Assembly: GCF_949987535.1 (NCBI RefSeq)
Contig: NC_080078.1
Span: 48,944,207-49,008,206, forward strand
Direction: 5' to 3'
Origin: Balaenoptera acutorostrata
Lineage: Eukaryota; Chordata; Mammalia; Artiodactyla; Balaenopteridae
Length of the DNA stretch: 64,000 bases
The notes beneath the pieces were generated by a model. That model was not told the origin of the DNA. It ran no database searches and worked only from the letters and a program-made list of their open reading frames with translations. A program made the position numbers and the translations under genes. Shown here piece after piece: positions 11,416 to 23,190 of this stretch. Numbering within the stretch: the stretch's first letter is position 1; the number at the start of each line of letters is the position of its first letter.

Positions 11416-12475
11416 TTATATATGTACATATATATACATTCACAGTATTATTTTATTTTTAAGGAGGCCTGCAACTCTGATATTCTGTGATTCTATGTAT
11501 AATGGTGGACATTGGGGTAGAGGTGCAAATAGGCCTGAAATCATCCATAAATTATAACCCAGAGGCAATGACCTCTGGTTAAGTGGACCCTAGATGCTGT
11601 GGTTTTGGGTAAGAGTAGTGGAATGGGGGAGGGGTGAGAAGGTTGAGGGGAAATTCCTGGCCATCTGACACAACTTTGCAAGTGATGGGTCACTGCCAAG
11701 ATGAGTGCTGGGGACCACCAGCACATGAAACAGAGGACGTGATGGCACCGGGCCAGCTCCCTAGGTAGAGGAACCTGCTAATCAAGCCACCAGCCCCACC
11801 TGCCCACATTTCTGGTTCTTCTTTGGACTGTGTTCGCTGTCCTCTGCTTTTGAAGATGACACCACCAGGAATGCTCCCCAGCTGGGGGAGCAAGTGTCAC
11901 TGATAAGACCAGCGGGGCCCTGCGGTCTTCCCATACTAGGAACATCTGGCGATTTCTCTTTGTTTGGGGGCTGTGGTTGCCACTCACAGTCTCGTGTTAG
12001 GTGCAGTCAGTTTTTAGACTTGTGGGATGGCTCATTAAGAGGCGTCTCATCTCTCATCCTCCCATGTGCAAGAGCCTCTCTAAGCCACAGTAAATACTTT
12101 TCCACCCAACACAGTTCTGTGGGACTCTCAGTTGTCATGTGGGAATATATTCCAGCTTCAGTCACATTAATGCGGTTTATGTAATTGATTCTATAAATGC
12201 ACACATACTTTCAGCTGTTTCTAAAGCAAGACAGCGTGTGTAGAAGTTCTTTATCCTTTTATCTGCAGAATCCATTGAGGAGGACATTTTCGGAGAGTTA
12301 TCTTTAAAATACACAAAGTTGTGTACAGAATAAAATGTAGAGCTTAACAACTTGTTTACTTGAGTTTAAACCACTCCAGCCAATCAAAATTCAGTAATGT
12401 CCTGGTCACAGGAAGATCACCCAGAGAGATTTGAGTTTACCTGCATTGGAAAGGTGTTACTTTCTCCACTTCAGC
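11416..12475. other. Unassigned intergenic sequence
   Basis: No gene is supported. Short frames on both strands are unconvincing. Confidence 0.5.
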
Positions 12476-12730
12476 TCTCCTAGAAGCAGATTCTGAGACA
12501 GGAATCTGAGTGCCAGTAGTCTATCTGGGATGACATCTCAAGAGATGCAGATGGGGGTGTAAGGGAGGGAGACAGGGAAGGAAAGGAAACAAACAAAGCA
12601 CAAGTCAGTTGATAGGCAGGTTACCACTGTGGACAACTAAAGCTTAACCTTACTGGGGAAATTTTGGACACAGCACAGAAAACTACCTTACAGGGATCCC
12701 CCAAGGGCTGAGGGAGCTGGAACATTTATA
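12476..12730. repeat. Dispersed repeat, family A (not named)
   Basis: Shares AGAAGCAGATTCTGAGACAGG and a following AG-rich body with segments at 14,305, 29,573 and 33,738. Class unknown. Confidence 0.4.
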
Positions 12731-12889
12731 TACTTGAGGGCCGCTCAGGGGCGAATAGAATGGGGCAGAGCCTGGCCTAGCTAAGAAGACTTCTGGCAAA
12801 GAGATTGAAATGCTGGTAGCTGGAATTCAGATGGGCCTATATTAGGATAGAAATGTTGGAGGGAATATAATAGTATCTGCTACTATGAG

Positions 12890-13560
12890 GTAGGCAGGGT
12901 TTATAGTTTTACCATCTTGCTATTGGGAAACAAGTTTAGAAACATTTAGTGACTTTCCCAAGGTCTCATGGTATACCAGTGTTCTTCTAACTACAAGTTC
13001 TTTTTTTAAAAATATATTTATTTATTTATTTTTGGCTGTGTTGGGTCTTCGTTGCTGCGTGCGGGCTTTCTCTAGTTGTGGCGAGCGGGGGTTACTCTTT
13101 GTTGCGGTGCAGGGGCTTTTCATTGTGGTGGCTTCTCTTGTTGCGGAGCACGGGCTCTAGGCGCATGGGCTTCAGTAGTTGTGGCACACGGGCTCAGTAG
13201 TTGTGGCTCGTGAGCTCTAGAGTGCAGGCTCAGTGGTTGTGACGCAAGGGCTTAGTTGCTCGGCGGCATGTGGGATCTTCCCAGACCAGGGCTCAAACCC
13301 CTGTCCCCTGCATTTTGGCAGGCGGATTCTTAACCACTGCACCACCAGGGAAGCCCCTAACTACAAGTTTTTTATTGAAAACCCAACTCAAACTGACACA
13401 AACAAAATAGACGTATATTGATGCATGTAACTAAAAAGCTCAGGGTTAAGTCTTCAGGTTCAGCTGGATCCAGAAATTCAAACCACGACATTAGCACCAT
13501 AGCCTGGCCATTCTCTTCTGTGTATATTTATTCATTAAATATATTAAATATTTATTTCCA
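12890..13560. repeat. Dispersed repeat, family B, split by a SINE
   Basis: Phrases around the SINE (AAGTTTAGAAACATTTAGTGA before, AAACCCAACTCAAACTGAC after) recur in order at 15,900-16,150. The SINE at 13000-13356 interrupts it. Confidence 0.45.
13000..13356 (-). mobile_element. CHR SINE, antisense
   Basis: Starts with T-rich tail and GGCTGTGTTGGGTCTTCG, ends GCACCACCAGGGAAGCCC. Direct repeats CTAACTACAAGTT lie at 12987-12999 and 13357-13369, perfect over 13 bases. Confidence 0.95.
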
Positions 13561-14304
13561 GAAATTAAACCACAGAAGTGGTTGACAGGACACCTTATAA
13601 ACACTGTAACTCAACTGAGAAAGTAAATTACCTGTGGACAAATTTTAATTTAATTTAAAATAATTAAATATTGGTAAATAAATAAATAATAATAAAATAA
13701 TATGAGTGTATATATGTCTACAAGTTGAGGAATCGTGATAAGCTCAGAAATTCAAATGAATCTAGGCAAAAAGCAAACAATTTTGAAAAAAAAAAAGTAT
13801 CTTATTTCCTATCAAATTTCATCCGAGACCTCACAATTCTAGTGCCTTCTTTTGTATTTCAGCAATGGCTTAGCTGTTCAGAGTCTCACCACGGGATTTT
13901 AAGCGGTGCCTGTGTACACGGGTGGTGTGTCACATCTTCTGTCTTGGACTGTGGTTATCCCACCCCAGTGGACCCAATCAATAGCTATTTCAGGATGCTA
14001 CCACCGTACAATCTCTATTCATCCACCCCAGACAGGGGGTGTGGTCCTCACCCTGTCCCAAGACAAGAATGTCAGGGCCCCCCAAATAGAGCCTTGGCTA
14101 GTAGGATTCAGCAGGTAACTGGAGGGTGTTTGCTGGTGATGAGTCCAATGGAGAACAGCTGGACAGTCAGGTTCTAGAAAACCCTGAACAGAAGAACACG
14201 CAGTCAAGTTAATTCTTGGGAAAGTGGGAAGAGGTGCCCCCAGCACGTCAAGACGTAGGGAGCCCAGCAACACAGTTGAAACAAGAATGGGGTGAGAGAG
14301 TGTT
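13561..14304. other. Unassigned intergenic sequence, A+T-rich on the left
   Basis: 13,640-13,705 is almost pure A/T. The 150-residue frame at 13,725-14,177 has no recognised domain or codon bias and is treated as chance. Confidence 0.5.
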
Positions 14305-14520
14305 CTGCAGGTTGGGTTCCCTGGGAAGCGGGCTATGAGATGGAGTTTAATGGGTAGAATGTTTACTGGAGAGAGGCCTTGGGATCAACGCCTGAGGAAA
14401 GGAAGGGAAAGAAGCAGACGTGGACAGAGGGCGAAGTCGAGCTGCAGTGTGGCGCTAATGACAGACTCAGCCAGTCCATGGGAAGCTCAGATATAAGGGC
14501 GGGTCTTCGGGGTTGTCCTG
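14305..14520. repeat. Dispersed repeat, family A (diverged)
   Basis: GGTTCCCTGGGAAGCGGGCTATGAGA followed by an AG-rich body resembles the copies at 12,476, 29,573 and 33,738 loosely. Confidence 0.3.
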
Positions 14521-15394
14521 AGTCAAGCTGAGATGGCCGGGCCTTTGTGCTCCGGGAGCGATTTGTCATTGGATGGGAGCTGCCCCTGGAAGCGGGGCGG
14601 CCCGGGATAAGCCAGCTCCCTGCCACTGAGAAAATCCCTGAGGCAGGAAGGACCCAAAAATATATCTCTGAGCTTCAGATCTCTGCACGCCACTGCCAAC
14701 TTGACATCTCTTTCCTGTCTCAAAACATGTGACAAGATTGAGAGCCAGGAGTGGGAACACGAAGAGCAAGATGATGATGGTGGCTGTAGACAAGTCACCG
14801 GAGACGGAGGCCAGGGTATCAACACTTCTGTCACCCCTTTCACAGCTTTATTGGGGGCTGACTGTCATCCTAGAAATGGCTCCTTAATAAGGAGTGGATC
14901 CCAGACCTTCAAATGCTCCTGAGACCTCCACTCTTGCACCCAGCACCCCCCATGAGTGCACTCCTCACATTTCACACAGTTCTGTGGATGTTTTCTCCTT
15001 TTGCTTTGAAAGTCGATCTTCTTCTTCTTTTATTACATAGTTCAACGTTTATGAAAAGACCTTTAGGAGTTAATACCAGACCAATGTAATTTAAAGCTCT
15101 CAGAGCCAAAAGACTGGAAGGAAGAGTTTCAGGCCTTTGAAGCAGAGGTGACAGCCAGTAGCTTCAGCTATTGAGATTTTCTTGGGTAGGAAAACTCTGG
15201 AATACTGGAATGAGACTTATTTCCTCTCTCTCTCCCTCTTCTGTCTGAAAATTCTTCCATAGGTCAAATATTGAAATGGAGCAGACTTCAAGTTTGATCC
15301 CCAAAACTATGCTTTATCTCCAAAAATTTAGAAGTAGGAAAAATGAAGAGAAAATCTTCAGAAGAATAAAATTGTGCATTTGTGATGTTGGAAA
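14521..15394. other. Unassigned intergenic sequence
   Basis: No gene. Overlapping frames on both strands near 14,520-14,920 encode nothing recognised. Confidence 0.5.
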
Positions 15395-15480
15395 GAGTAT
15401 GGGATTGGAAGCCAAGAGACTTAGGTTTCTGATCCTGTTTCTGCCACTGAAAGTAGCTGTGTGACCTTGAACACAACACT
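15395..15480 (+). mobile_element. MIR SINE fragment, sense
   Basis: TTCTGCCACTGAAAGTAGC and TGTGTGACCTTGAACA match the MIR core. Confidence 0.7.
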
Positions 15481-15533
15481 GATGTTTTCATGGCCTCTTC
15501 TATAAAAGGGAGGGGTCTGGTTATCAGCAAGTG

Positions 15534-15551
15534 CCCCCCCCCCCCCCCCCC
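15534..15551. repeat. Homopolymer C18
   Basis: Eighteen uninterrupted C on the + strand. Opposite-strand G-run. Confidence 0.97.
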
Positions 15552-15884
15552 GGCTCCACTTGCTTCTTTTTCTTTTCTTTTCAAACTTGTCAAACAGTTT
15601 TATTCTTGGTTCTCCTTTATCCCATTAAGTTTACTCAGTGGAGCTGGGTTGAATCCTGTCCCTGGAGGAAAACTTTGGGCAGCCAGAATGACTTTTCTGA
15701 TAACTTGTAAGTAATATAGTTTCTCAGTCTAACTTTCTTTTTAATGCTAAGATTCTATTATTTACATAATACTGAGTAACAAAAGCACACATTGCAGAGT
15801 TATGTTATGTTGAAGTCAGCCAGGTGCATCCATATATAGTAATTCATTTGAGCTTCACAAATATTAACAGGTCTATAAGGGTAG

Positions 15885-16240
15885 ACTGGGCAGAGAGTAA
15901 TAGTTTTCCCCTTTTGCTACTTCAGAAAAAAGTTTAGAGACATTTAGTTACATAGTGTGTCAGAATTCTTTCAGTTTCAAGTTCCTTCTAAAAACCCAAT
16001 ACAAACTAGCCCAATCAAAAGTGAAAGCTTATTGGCTCGTGCAACTGCAAAGCCCACGGATACCAGGAGTGGTTCACCTGTCTCTTCTCCGTAATCTGAT
16101 CACTCGCTTCTGTGCATATTTTTCATTAAATTAACAAATATTTATTGAACACTGCTATGTGTAAATCACTGTTGTAGGCACAGGGGGTGGAGTGAATGAA
16201 ACACTGTATTTAGAACAGTGACTAACACACAGCTATGTTC
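15885..16240. repeat. Dispersed repeat, family B, second copy
   Basis: Same phrase order as 12,890-13,560 (AGTTTAGAGACATTTAG, AAACCCAATACAAACTAG, TTATTGGCTCGTGCAACTG, TTCTGTGCATATTTTTCATTAAA). Right part grades into a sequence typical of old LINE/MIR ends. Confidence 0.4.
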
Positions 16241-16397
16241 AAATAAATTTTCATGGAATTTACCTTCTTACTTACAAGGGAATATTCCTAGGACTTACCA
16301 TCTACTGGAAGAAGAGGGTGTAAACAAAAACATAAATAATGTGTGTTATGTCACGTGATGAAAAGGACTATGAAGCAAGAAAAACATGGTATGGCTG

Positions 16398-16447
16398 AGC
16401 CATTGCTACGGCAACCTGCCCACAACAGGGTTGCCGTAGCAATGGCT
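16398..16447. repeat. Perfect 19-bp inverted repeat, 12-base loop
   Basis: Left arm AGCCATTGCTACGGCAACC (16398-16416), loop 16417-16428, right arm its exact reverse complement (16429-16447). Each arm contains GTTGCC-GT-AGCAA on one strand, similar to the RFX X-box. No gene is nearby. Confidence 0.97.
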
Positions 16448-16829
16448 GGATTAAAACAGTGAGCCAAGAAGATGTGAGAGGAGGAATGAGGTATGTTTGA
16501 TATAGATAACATTTCTCAAACCTGTCTGCCTGAGGATCCCATTTTTCAAATGGTGACTGCCATTGACCCATATGCCAATGTGCAGAACACACCTGAGGGT
16601 GCATAGGTCTAAATAGCTACTAAAGACAGTGTTATATCTAAGCAGCGATAAAAACCACCATCGCTCAGTTATCATGCCTGATTTCTTCCAGACTCTTCAT
16701 TCTGACATTCTCCCTGAGCCCGTCTTAGCATTGATTGAGCATCTAAATAGAACACACCTCTACAGAATCTCCCTTCCCCATATACATGCTAGTCTGCCCT
16801 TCTGCCTGTAAGGATTCCAGCTTGTGGTG
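16448..16829. other. Unassigned intergenic sequence
   Basis: No gene or recognised repeat. Confidence 0.5.
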
Positions 16830-17290
16830 GACAGAGTTAACTGCATACATTGGTCCCCATTTCTCCGTCTCTGCTCCTAACAGCATCCCATGTGTGAAGT
16901 GGTGACAGCGGTTCTACTCTCAGCTCCAGAGGTGAGCTATGATTGGTTTAAGGCAATCAGTGCATTCCATATTCTAGCTCTAGTGACTGGGTTAGAGACC
17001 ACTATCAGTAATCTTCTGGATGTGGATAAGAGAGTATGTCACCCCAGTTGTTATCGGTAGCTACGCTGTGACCACAGAGAGAAACAGCCTTGGGATGAAA
17101 CCAACACTGAGGGAGGTAGAGTTAAGGTAGAAAGACCCTAGAAGGCCTGGGTCAGCCAGCCCTTGCCTGAAGTTCAACTTACCTCCAGATTGCTCAGTTA
17201 CATGGGCCAATACATCTTCTCTATGGCTTGAACCAGTATGAGTTTGCTGCTTCTGTTGTTTGCAACTAATTAAATTCTACTTGATTGCTT
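16830..17290 (+). repeat. Old interspersed repeat, LTR-like, not named
   Basis: The end (ACATGGGCCAATACATCTTC, GTATGAGTTTGCTGCTTCTG, TTTGCAACTAATTAA) resembles the 3' end of a common old mammalian repeat. Class uncertain. Confidence 0.4.
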
Positions 17291-17544
17291 CTTTGAAAAG
17301 GATGACTGAAATTCAGACTCAACCACATAAGCTTTATGAGATGAATTGCATGAGGTCTTGTATTTCAGGATATCCCTAAACTGTAGAAGAAATTAATATT
17401 TGTTTGGCATGGTTTCACCATTTTTCCCTTAGCACATGTTTGCTCACAAGAGCAGAACCCTAATACCCTTCCAGAATTTGGGTTGGAGAAGTATGAAGGG
17501 GAGAAGCCATACTTTAAGAATAGATTTCCCAATTTGAGGGGCAT

Positions 17545-18160
17545 TCTACAAAATAACCGGCCCCAAATAACTGACTCTTCAAAATTGTCAAAGTCTTGAA
17601 AGATAAAGAAAGATTGAGGAGAATGGTTCAAGATGGCAGAGTAGGAGGAGGTGTGCTCACTCCCTCTTGTGAGAGCACTGGAATCACAGCTAACTGCTGA
17701 ACAATCATCAACAGGAAGACACTGGAACTCACCAAAAAAGATACCCCACATCCAAAGACAAAGGAGAAGCCACAGTGAGACAGAATGCATATATTTTGGG
17801 CCAAAATAAAATAAAATCTATCAATTATTTAAAAAAAAAAAAAAGAAAGATTAACTGTTCTAAACTGAAGCAGACTAAGGAGACATGACAACTGAATGCA
17901 GATATGATCCTGGACTGGATCCTAGACCAGAAAAAGGAGATTAGTGGGACAATTAGCAAAATCTGAATAAGATACGTAGATTATTTAGTAGTATTGAATC
18001 AATGTTAATTTCCTGATTTTGATCATTGATCTGTGGTCACATAAGTTGTCAACATTTGGGGAAGCTGGATGAAGGATATATAAGCATCTTTGTACTATTC
18101 TTGCAATGTTTTTGAAAGTTGGAAATTATTTCAAAATGAAAAGGTTAAAATTGTTTTAAT
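17545..18160 (+). mobile_element. Old L1 3' UTR, sense, with nested insertion
   Basis: ACAAAATAACCGGCC and GTCAAAGTCTTGAAAGA precede the nested element; GGAGACATGACAACTGAATGC, GGGACAATTAGCAAAATCTG and GAAATTATTTCAAAATGAAAAG follow it. This is the known order of an old L1M 3' UTR. Confidence 0.85.
17616..17838 (+). mobile_element. L1 5'-end-only insertion with its own A tail
   Basis: Begins exactly as a full-length cetartiodactyl L1 (GAGGAGAATGGTTCAAGATGG, including the CAAGATGGC YY1-type site) and follows the L1 5' UTR for about 165 bases to AGCCACAGTGAGACAG. It then switches to a short A+T-rich segment with AATAAA-like motifs (about 17,785-17,830) and a 14-A tail. Direct repeats AAAGAAAGATT at 17605-17615 and about 17842-17852 show it arrived as a unit. 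Confidence 0.8.
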
Positions 18161-19863
18161 TAAAAAAATAAATAAAAGGTTTGGAGTGGCCCTTTATTAA
18201 TGCACTGATTAGAATTTCCACTGTCATGATATTTCATGAATACAGAGAGTGTATGGGTCTACAAAACAACCCTGGAAATCCATGCATTTGCAAGACTTGG
18301 AATTCACAATTCTACCCTGGAAGATGCCAAACTGAAGGCAGATCTATTTCTTTTATGATGCTTAATTAAGGATCTCTGACCTGGTCTTGGAAGAATGCAA
18401 AAAATGTTTTGGTTTGAGAGTAAGACAGATGTCAATCCAGAAAATTTTAAAAGCAGGCAGTTGTTCAAATAAGACTTTAAGTCTCAGCTTGGAGAGCAAA
18501 AGGATTTGACAAAGAAATGCAGAGAAGGCTCATCTGAGTGGGTTGTTCTGGCACCCACGAGGGAGCTGTAAGCCAACATTTAGAATGGGTGAGCATGGAA
18601 AATAGATTTGGTAGAAAAAGAGGATGATTCATGCACCAATAATAATAATGATAAATACTGCTGACAAGGAACTTTTAATTAGCAAATGGAAAATCAGCCC
18701 AAGACACATATGCTGAGTCCCTTAGAAGTGAGGTCAGAACAAATTCTTTTCAAAAATGGGAACATTTGTAGTAGCTTCTGGCCCTGAAATCTACTATCTT
18801 GGGGTTGTTTTGTTTTGTTGGGTTGTTTGTTTGTTTTTTCTTCAGTGTGGAAGATAATGTTCTCCTCTCTTTCAGAGGAAATCTAATTACTTTCCCACTG
18901 AGTTAACATGAAGATTACTCTGAAATGCGTCAGAAAAATCACTGCACAGTGTATTTATTTCTTTCTCCAAGTAAAAGAAGTATCTTAAGTTTTATTTTTT
19001 GGAATCATTAACTATGGTTCTGATTCATACTCTGCACTGGAAAAGGAGACCAGGACCAAATTCTGGGAAGTGAGCTCAATCAAAAGCCTTAATTCAGAAA
19101 CTTGTTTGGAGGCCTTCCTATCCTAGAATGAGGCATTGACTGGAATGGAGGGAATGATACTCTCAGGACATTTATGGGAGAGAGACTGAAGCTCTCTGTG
19201 TGATGCCTCCATTTGAATTTCTACCTCAGTGTTGGGCCATCCTATGTTAGATTGGATCATCTCTGCTTTCACCTTTTTTCTACCTTCTGATAGAAAATTC
19301 CCTTAAATTCCCTCTTCTACTCCCTGTATTCTCCTACCTTCTTCCTTTCTCTTCTTCTCTTGTCTCTTTACTTCTAGGATCCATGACCTCAGTCTTCTTT
19401 GCCATCATCTGTAGACTTTCATTTTGCATGATTCTAAGGAATAAGATGTTGGGAATAGGGAAAAAAAAAAGGTGACAACCAGTAAGGCTTAAAAGTCTCC
19501 TTCCACTGAGGCTTTTTGGACCCTCCAACTCCAACTGCAGGTCCCATCCAAGGTTTGGTGTAACCTGTAATCTAAAAACATTATCATTTGTAACATTTCC
19601 CTTGAGGGCCAATGCTGGTTTCCAACATGGCCCCACCACTTGCTTAAGTCAAAGCCCCAGTTACCAACCTCCTGGAGGGCCTGGGGTTGATTATACAATT
19701 GTTCTTAATTCTTCATGGCTTATAATAAGATTTATATATTGATGCCTTTGCCAGGTGACTTTCCAGTGCCTCCCAGCTGAATAGACAAAGTATACCACCC
19801 ATCCGTCGTCTTTGAGCTTGGCCATGAGACTCGCTTTGGCCAATGGAATGTTAACGGATATCA
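18161..19863. other. Unassigned intergenic sequence
   Basis: No gene. A (TTTG)n-like run lies near 18,805-18,838 and an A-run near 19,461-19,470. Confidence 0.5.
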
Positions 19864-19875
19864 TACAAGCAGAGG

Positions 19876-21332
19876 TGTTAATTTTTTTTTTTTATTGAGG
19901 TATAGTTGATTTACAACATTATGTTAGTTTCTGGTGTAGAGCATAGTGATTCAGTTATTTTTTTATGATTATATTCCATTATAGGTTATTACAAGATATT
20001 GAATATAATTCCCTGTGCTATACAGTAAATCCTGTTGCTTATCTATTTTATGGATAGTAATCTGCATTGGTTAATCCCATACGCATAATTTGTACCTCTT
20101 CCTCAATCCCCGTTTGGTAACCATAAGTTTGTTTCCTATGTCTGTGAGTTTCTGTTTGTGTATAGATTCATTTGTATTATTTTTAAGATTCCACATATAA
20201 GAGATATCATACAGTATTTGTCTTCCTCTGTCTGACTTACTTCACTAATTATATTATTCTCTAGGTCCACCCATGTTGCTGCAAATGGCAACAGTTCACT
20301 CTTTTTTATGGCTAATATTCCATTGTATGTATATACCACATCTTCTTAAACCAATCATCTGTTGATGGACACGGGTTGTTTCCTGGTCTTGGCAATTGTA
20401 AATAGTGCTGTTATGAACACTGGGGTGCATGTATCTTTTCAAATTAGAGCTTTCATTTTTTCTGGATATATACCCAGGAGTGGGATTGCTGGATCATATG
20501 GTAACTCTGTTTTTAGTTTTTTAAGGAAACTTCATACTGTTTTCCATAGTGGCTGAACCAATTTACATTCCTACTAACAGTGTACAAGGGTTCTTTTTTC
20601 TCCACATCCTCTCCAGCATTTATTATTTGTAGACGTTTTGATGATGGCCATTCTGACTAGCGTGAGGTGATACCTCATTGTTATTTTGATTTGTATTCTC
20701 TAGTAATTAGCAGTGTTGACCATCATTTCATGGGCCTATTGGCCATCTGTATGTCTTCCTTGGAGAAATGTTTGTTTAGGTCTTCTGACCATTTTTTTAT
20801 TGGGTTGTTTGTTTTTTCTGTGTTGAGATATAGGAGCTGTTTGTATGTTTTGGATATTAACTCCTTGTTAATAACATTATTTGCAAATATTTTTTCCCGT
20901 TCAATAGGTTGTCTTTTTGTTTTGTCAATGGTTTCCTTTGCTGTGCAAAAGTTTTAAAGTTTGATTAGGTCCCATTTGTTTATTTTTGCTTTTATTTCTT
21001 TTGCCTTGGGAGACTGATCTAAGAAAATATTGCTACGATTTATGTCTGAGAATGTTTTGCCTTTGTTTTCTTCCAGGAGTTTTAAGGTGTCATGTCTTAT
21101 ATGTAGGTCTTTAATCCATTTTGAGTTTATTTTTGTGTATGGTGTGAGAGAATGTTCTAATTTCATTGATTTACTGGTAGCTATCCAACTTTCCCAACAC
21201 CATTTGTTGAAGAGACTGTCTTTTCTCCATTTTATACTCTTGTCTCCTTTGTCATAGATTAATTGACCGTAGGTGCATGAGTTTACTTCTGGGCTCTCTA
21301 TTCTATTCCATTGATCTATATGTCTGTTTTTG
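19876..21332 (-). mobile_element. 5'-truncated L1, antisense, 1.46 kb
   Basis: Poly-T start, reverse complement of an L1 3' UTR, then the ORF2 C-terminal half on the minus strand, broken by stops. The longest remnant (20,954-21,337) contains ORF2 motifs such as KWIKDLHIR and [16 protein letters not shown]. Direct repeats TACAAGCAGAGG lie at 19864-19875 and 21333-21344. No 5' UTR or ORF1 is present. Confidence 0.95.
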
Positions 21333-21344
21333 TACAAGCAGAGG

Positions 21345-22384
21345 CTTTAAATGTGCTCTCATGGTTTGACTTGGTCTCTTGTGCTTTTGCCATCTCCATG
21401 AGCACATCCTAGTTAGCTGTTGTTTCTAGAATGAGAAACACATGGAGCAGTCCTGAACTTGACCTGCAATCTGGAGCCAAGCTAAGCCAATTCACAACCT
21501 GGAGCAGAATTTCCCCAGCCAACTAGCCGACCAATGATTGTGAAAAGTAAGAATTCATTATATTTGTTGTTGTTGTTGTTACACAGTATTATTTCAAGAG
21601 TAGCTGATTGATACAGGGGCCTCTAGTCCTCCAAGTAGTGAACATATTCTTAAGCTTTACCTCTAAAATTTGTCATTGTGTGGATTTTCATGGGAGGCAA
21701 GCCCTCTCTGACTCCTCCCCTTCCCAATAGCAATAACAAAGTCATGTGATTTGACTCAGCCAGTCAGATGCTGTCCCCCTCCTAGAACCTTAAATCTGGA
21801 GTAAGTGATACAGATAAGAAGGAAGAGTTTAAAATTAGTTTCTTTGGTGGAAGCAAGGAGTGACCAGTGGGAGTGACCTCATAACCACAGACTCTTCTTC
21901 CCTTGGTTGTTGCTCATTTTCAAAACTTCTTTATCAATTCTATGAGCGATCAACTAATTTCTGACTAATTTCTTTTCTGCTTCAGTTAGATCTTTGTATT
22001 TTTTGCAGCCAAAATATCGGACTGGTACAAATAGCTCATCTGAAATATAATCATTTGAGAACATAGAAGGCTTTTACATTTATTTCTAAGGCTCTGAAAT
22101 CTCTGGAGCCCTGGAAGCTTTTCACCCCCCTGAAAACTGTATATTAATGATTCCATGAAACTATACCAAGTTACATCAACAAAGAGTGTTAATCAGATCC
22201 ATAATTTTGGAAAAATCTTTCTTCCTCTAGACCTACATTAGCATTATCTTTCTAGAAGAGACCAGATTTTTCAACACAAGGAGTCTAGTATGCCTTCATA
22301 AGTGGCTCTTTTGTTTAAGCAAGGGGTGGGACCAGGTTGGAAATCAGCTCTGGTCCTGAAGGGAATGATTCAAATGATAATGTT
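21345..22384. other. Unassigned intergenic sequence
   Basis: Contains a short (TTG)n near 21,566-21,579. Nothing else is recognised. Confidence 0.5.
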
Positions 22385-23105
22385 TTTGCGTGGAGGTTCC
22401 TCAAAAAATTAAAAATAGAACTATCATAAGATCCAGAATTTCACTTTTGTGTGTATATCTGAAGGAAACAAAATCACTATGTTGAAGAGATATCTGCATC
22501 CCCATGTCCATTGCAACATTATTTACAATAGCCAAGACATAGTAACAACCTAAGTGTTCACCTATGGGTGAACGGATAAAGAAGGTGTTATTATTCAGCC
22601 ACTAAATAATTCAGTCATTAAAGAAGAAGGAAATTCTGCCATTTGCAACATGGATGCATCCTGAGGGCATTATGCTTAAGTGGCATAAATCAGACAGGGA
22701 AAGACAAATACTTACTTGTGGAATCTATAAAACACACACACACACCCCAAAACACAAAGCCATAGAAAAAGAGATCAGATTTGTGGTTACCACAGGTGGG
22801 AGGTGATGGGTGGGGGAACTGGTACACATTTCTAGTTATAAGATAAATAAGTACTGGGGATGTATGTACAACAGGACGACTATAGTTACCACTGCCATGT
22901 GGTACATTTGAAAATTGCTAAGAGAGTAAACCCTAAAAGTGCTCATCACAAGGAGGAAAACTTCTCTCTCCCTTTGTCTTCCTTGTATTTATATGAGATT
23001 ATGGATGTTAGCTAAATTTATTGTGATAATAATTTCACAATATAAGTAAGTTAAATCATTATGCTGTACATCTTAAACTTATAAAGGGCTGTATGTAAAA
23101 ATTAG
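22385..23105 (+). mobile_element. Old L1 3' end, sense
   Basis: ORF2 end relics (CCATTGCAACATTATTTACAATAGCC, in DNA form near 22,507) followed by a 3' UTR (GGTTACCACAGGTGGGAGG, GAAAATTGCTAAGAGAGTAAA, CTGTACATCTTAAACTTATA). Confidence 0.9.
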
Positions 23106-23109
23106 AATT

Positions 23110-23190
23110 CAAAGACCCAGAGTCTTGGCTTACTCTCTGTGAACCTCAGTTTCCTTATGTATAAAGTGGACCTAATAAATTGGGTAGGAA
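23110..23190 (+). mobile_element. MIR fragment, sense
   Basis: GTGAACCTCAGTTTCCTTATG and ATAAAGTGGACCTAATAA match the MIR 3' half. Confidence 0.55.

Noticed and set aside
11039..11557. 172-residue frame with serine/isoleucine and valine/cysteine repeats
   Set aside because: It is a translation through an L1 3' end and the (TATC)n-(TG)n microsatellite.
13725..14177. 150-residue + strand frame
   Set aside because: No recognised domain, no plausible splice or promoter context, and the left part lies in low-complexity A+T-rich sequence.
20954..21337. 127-residue minus-strand frame
   Set aside because: It is a relic of L1 ORF2 inside the truncated element at 19,876-21,332.
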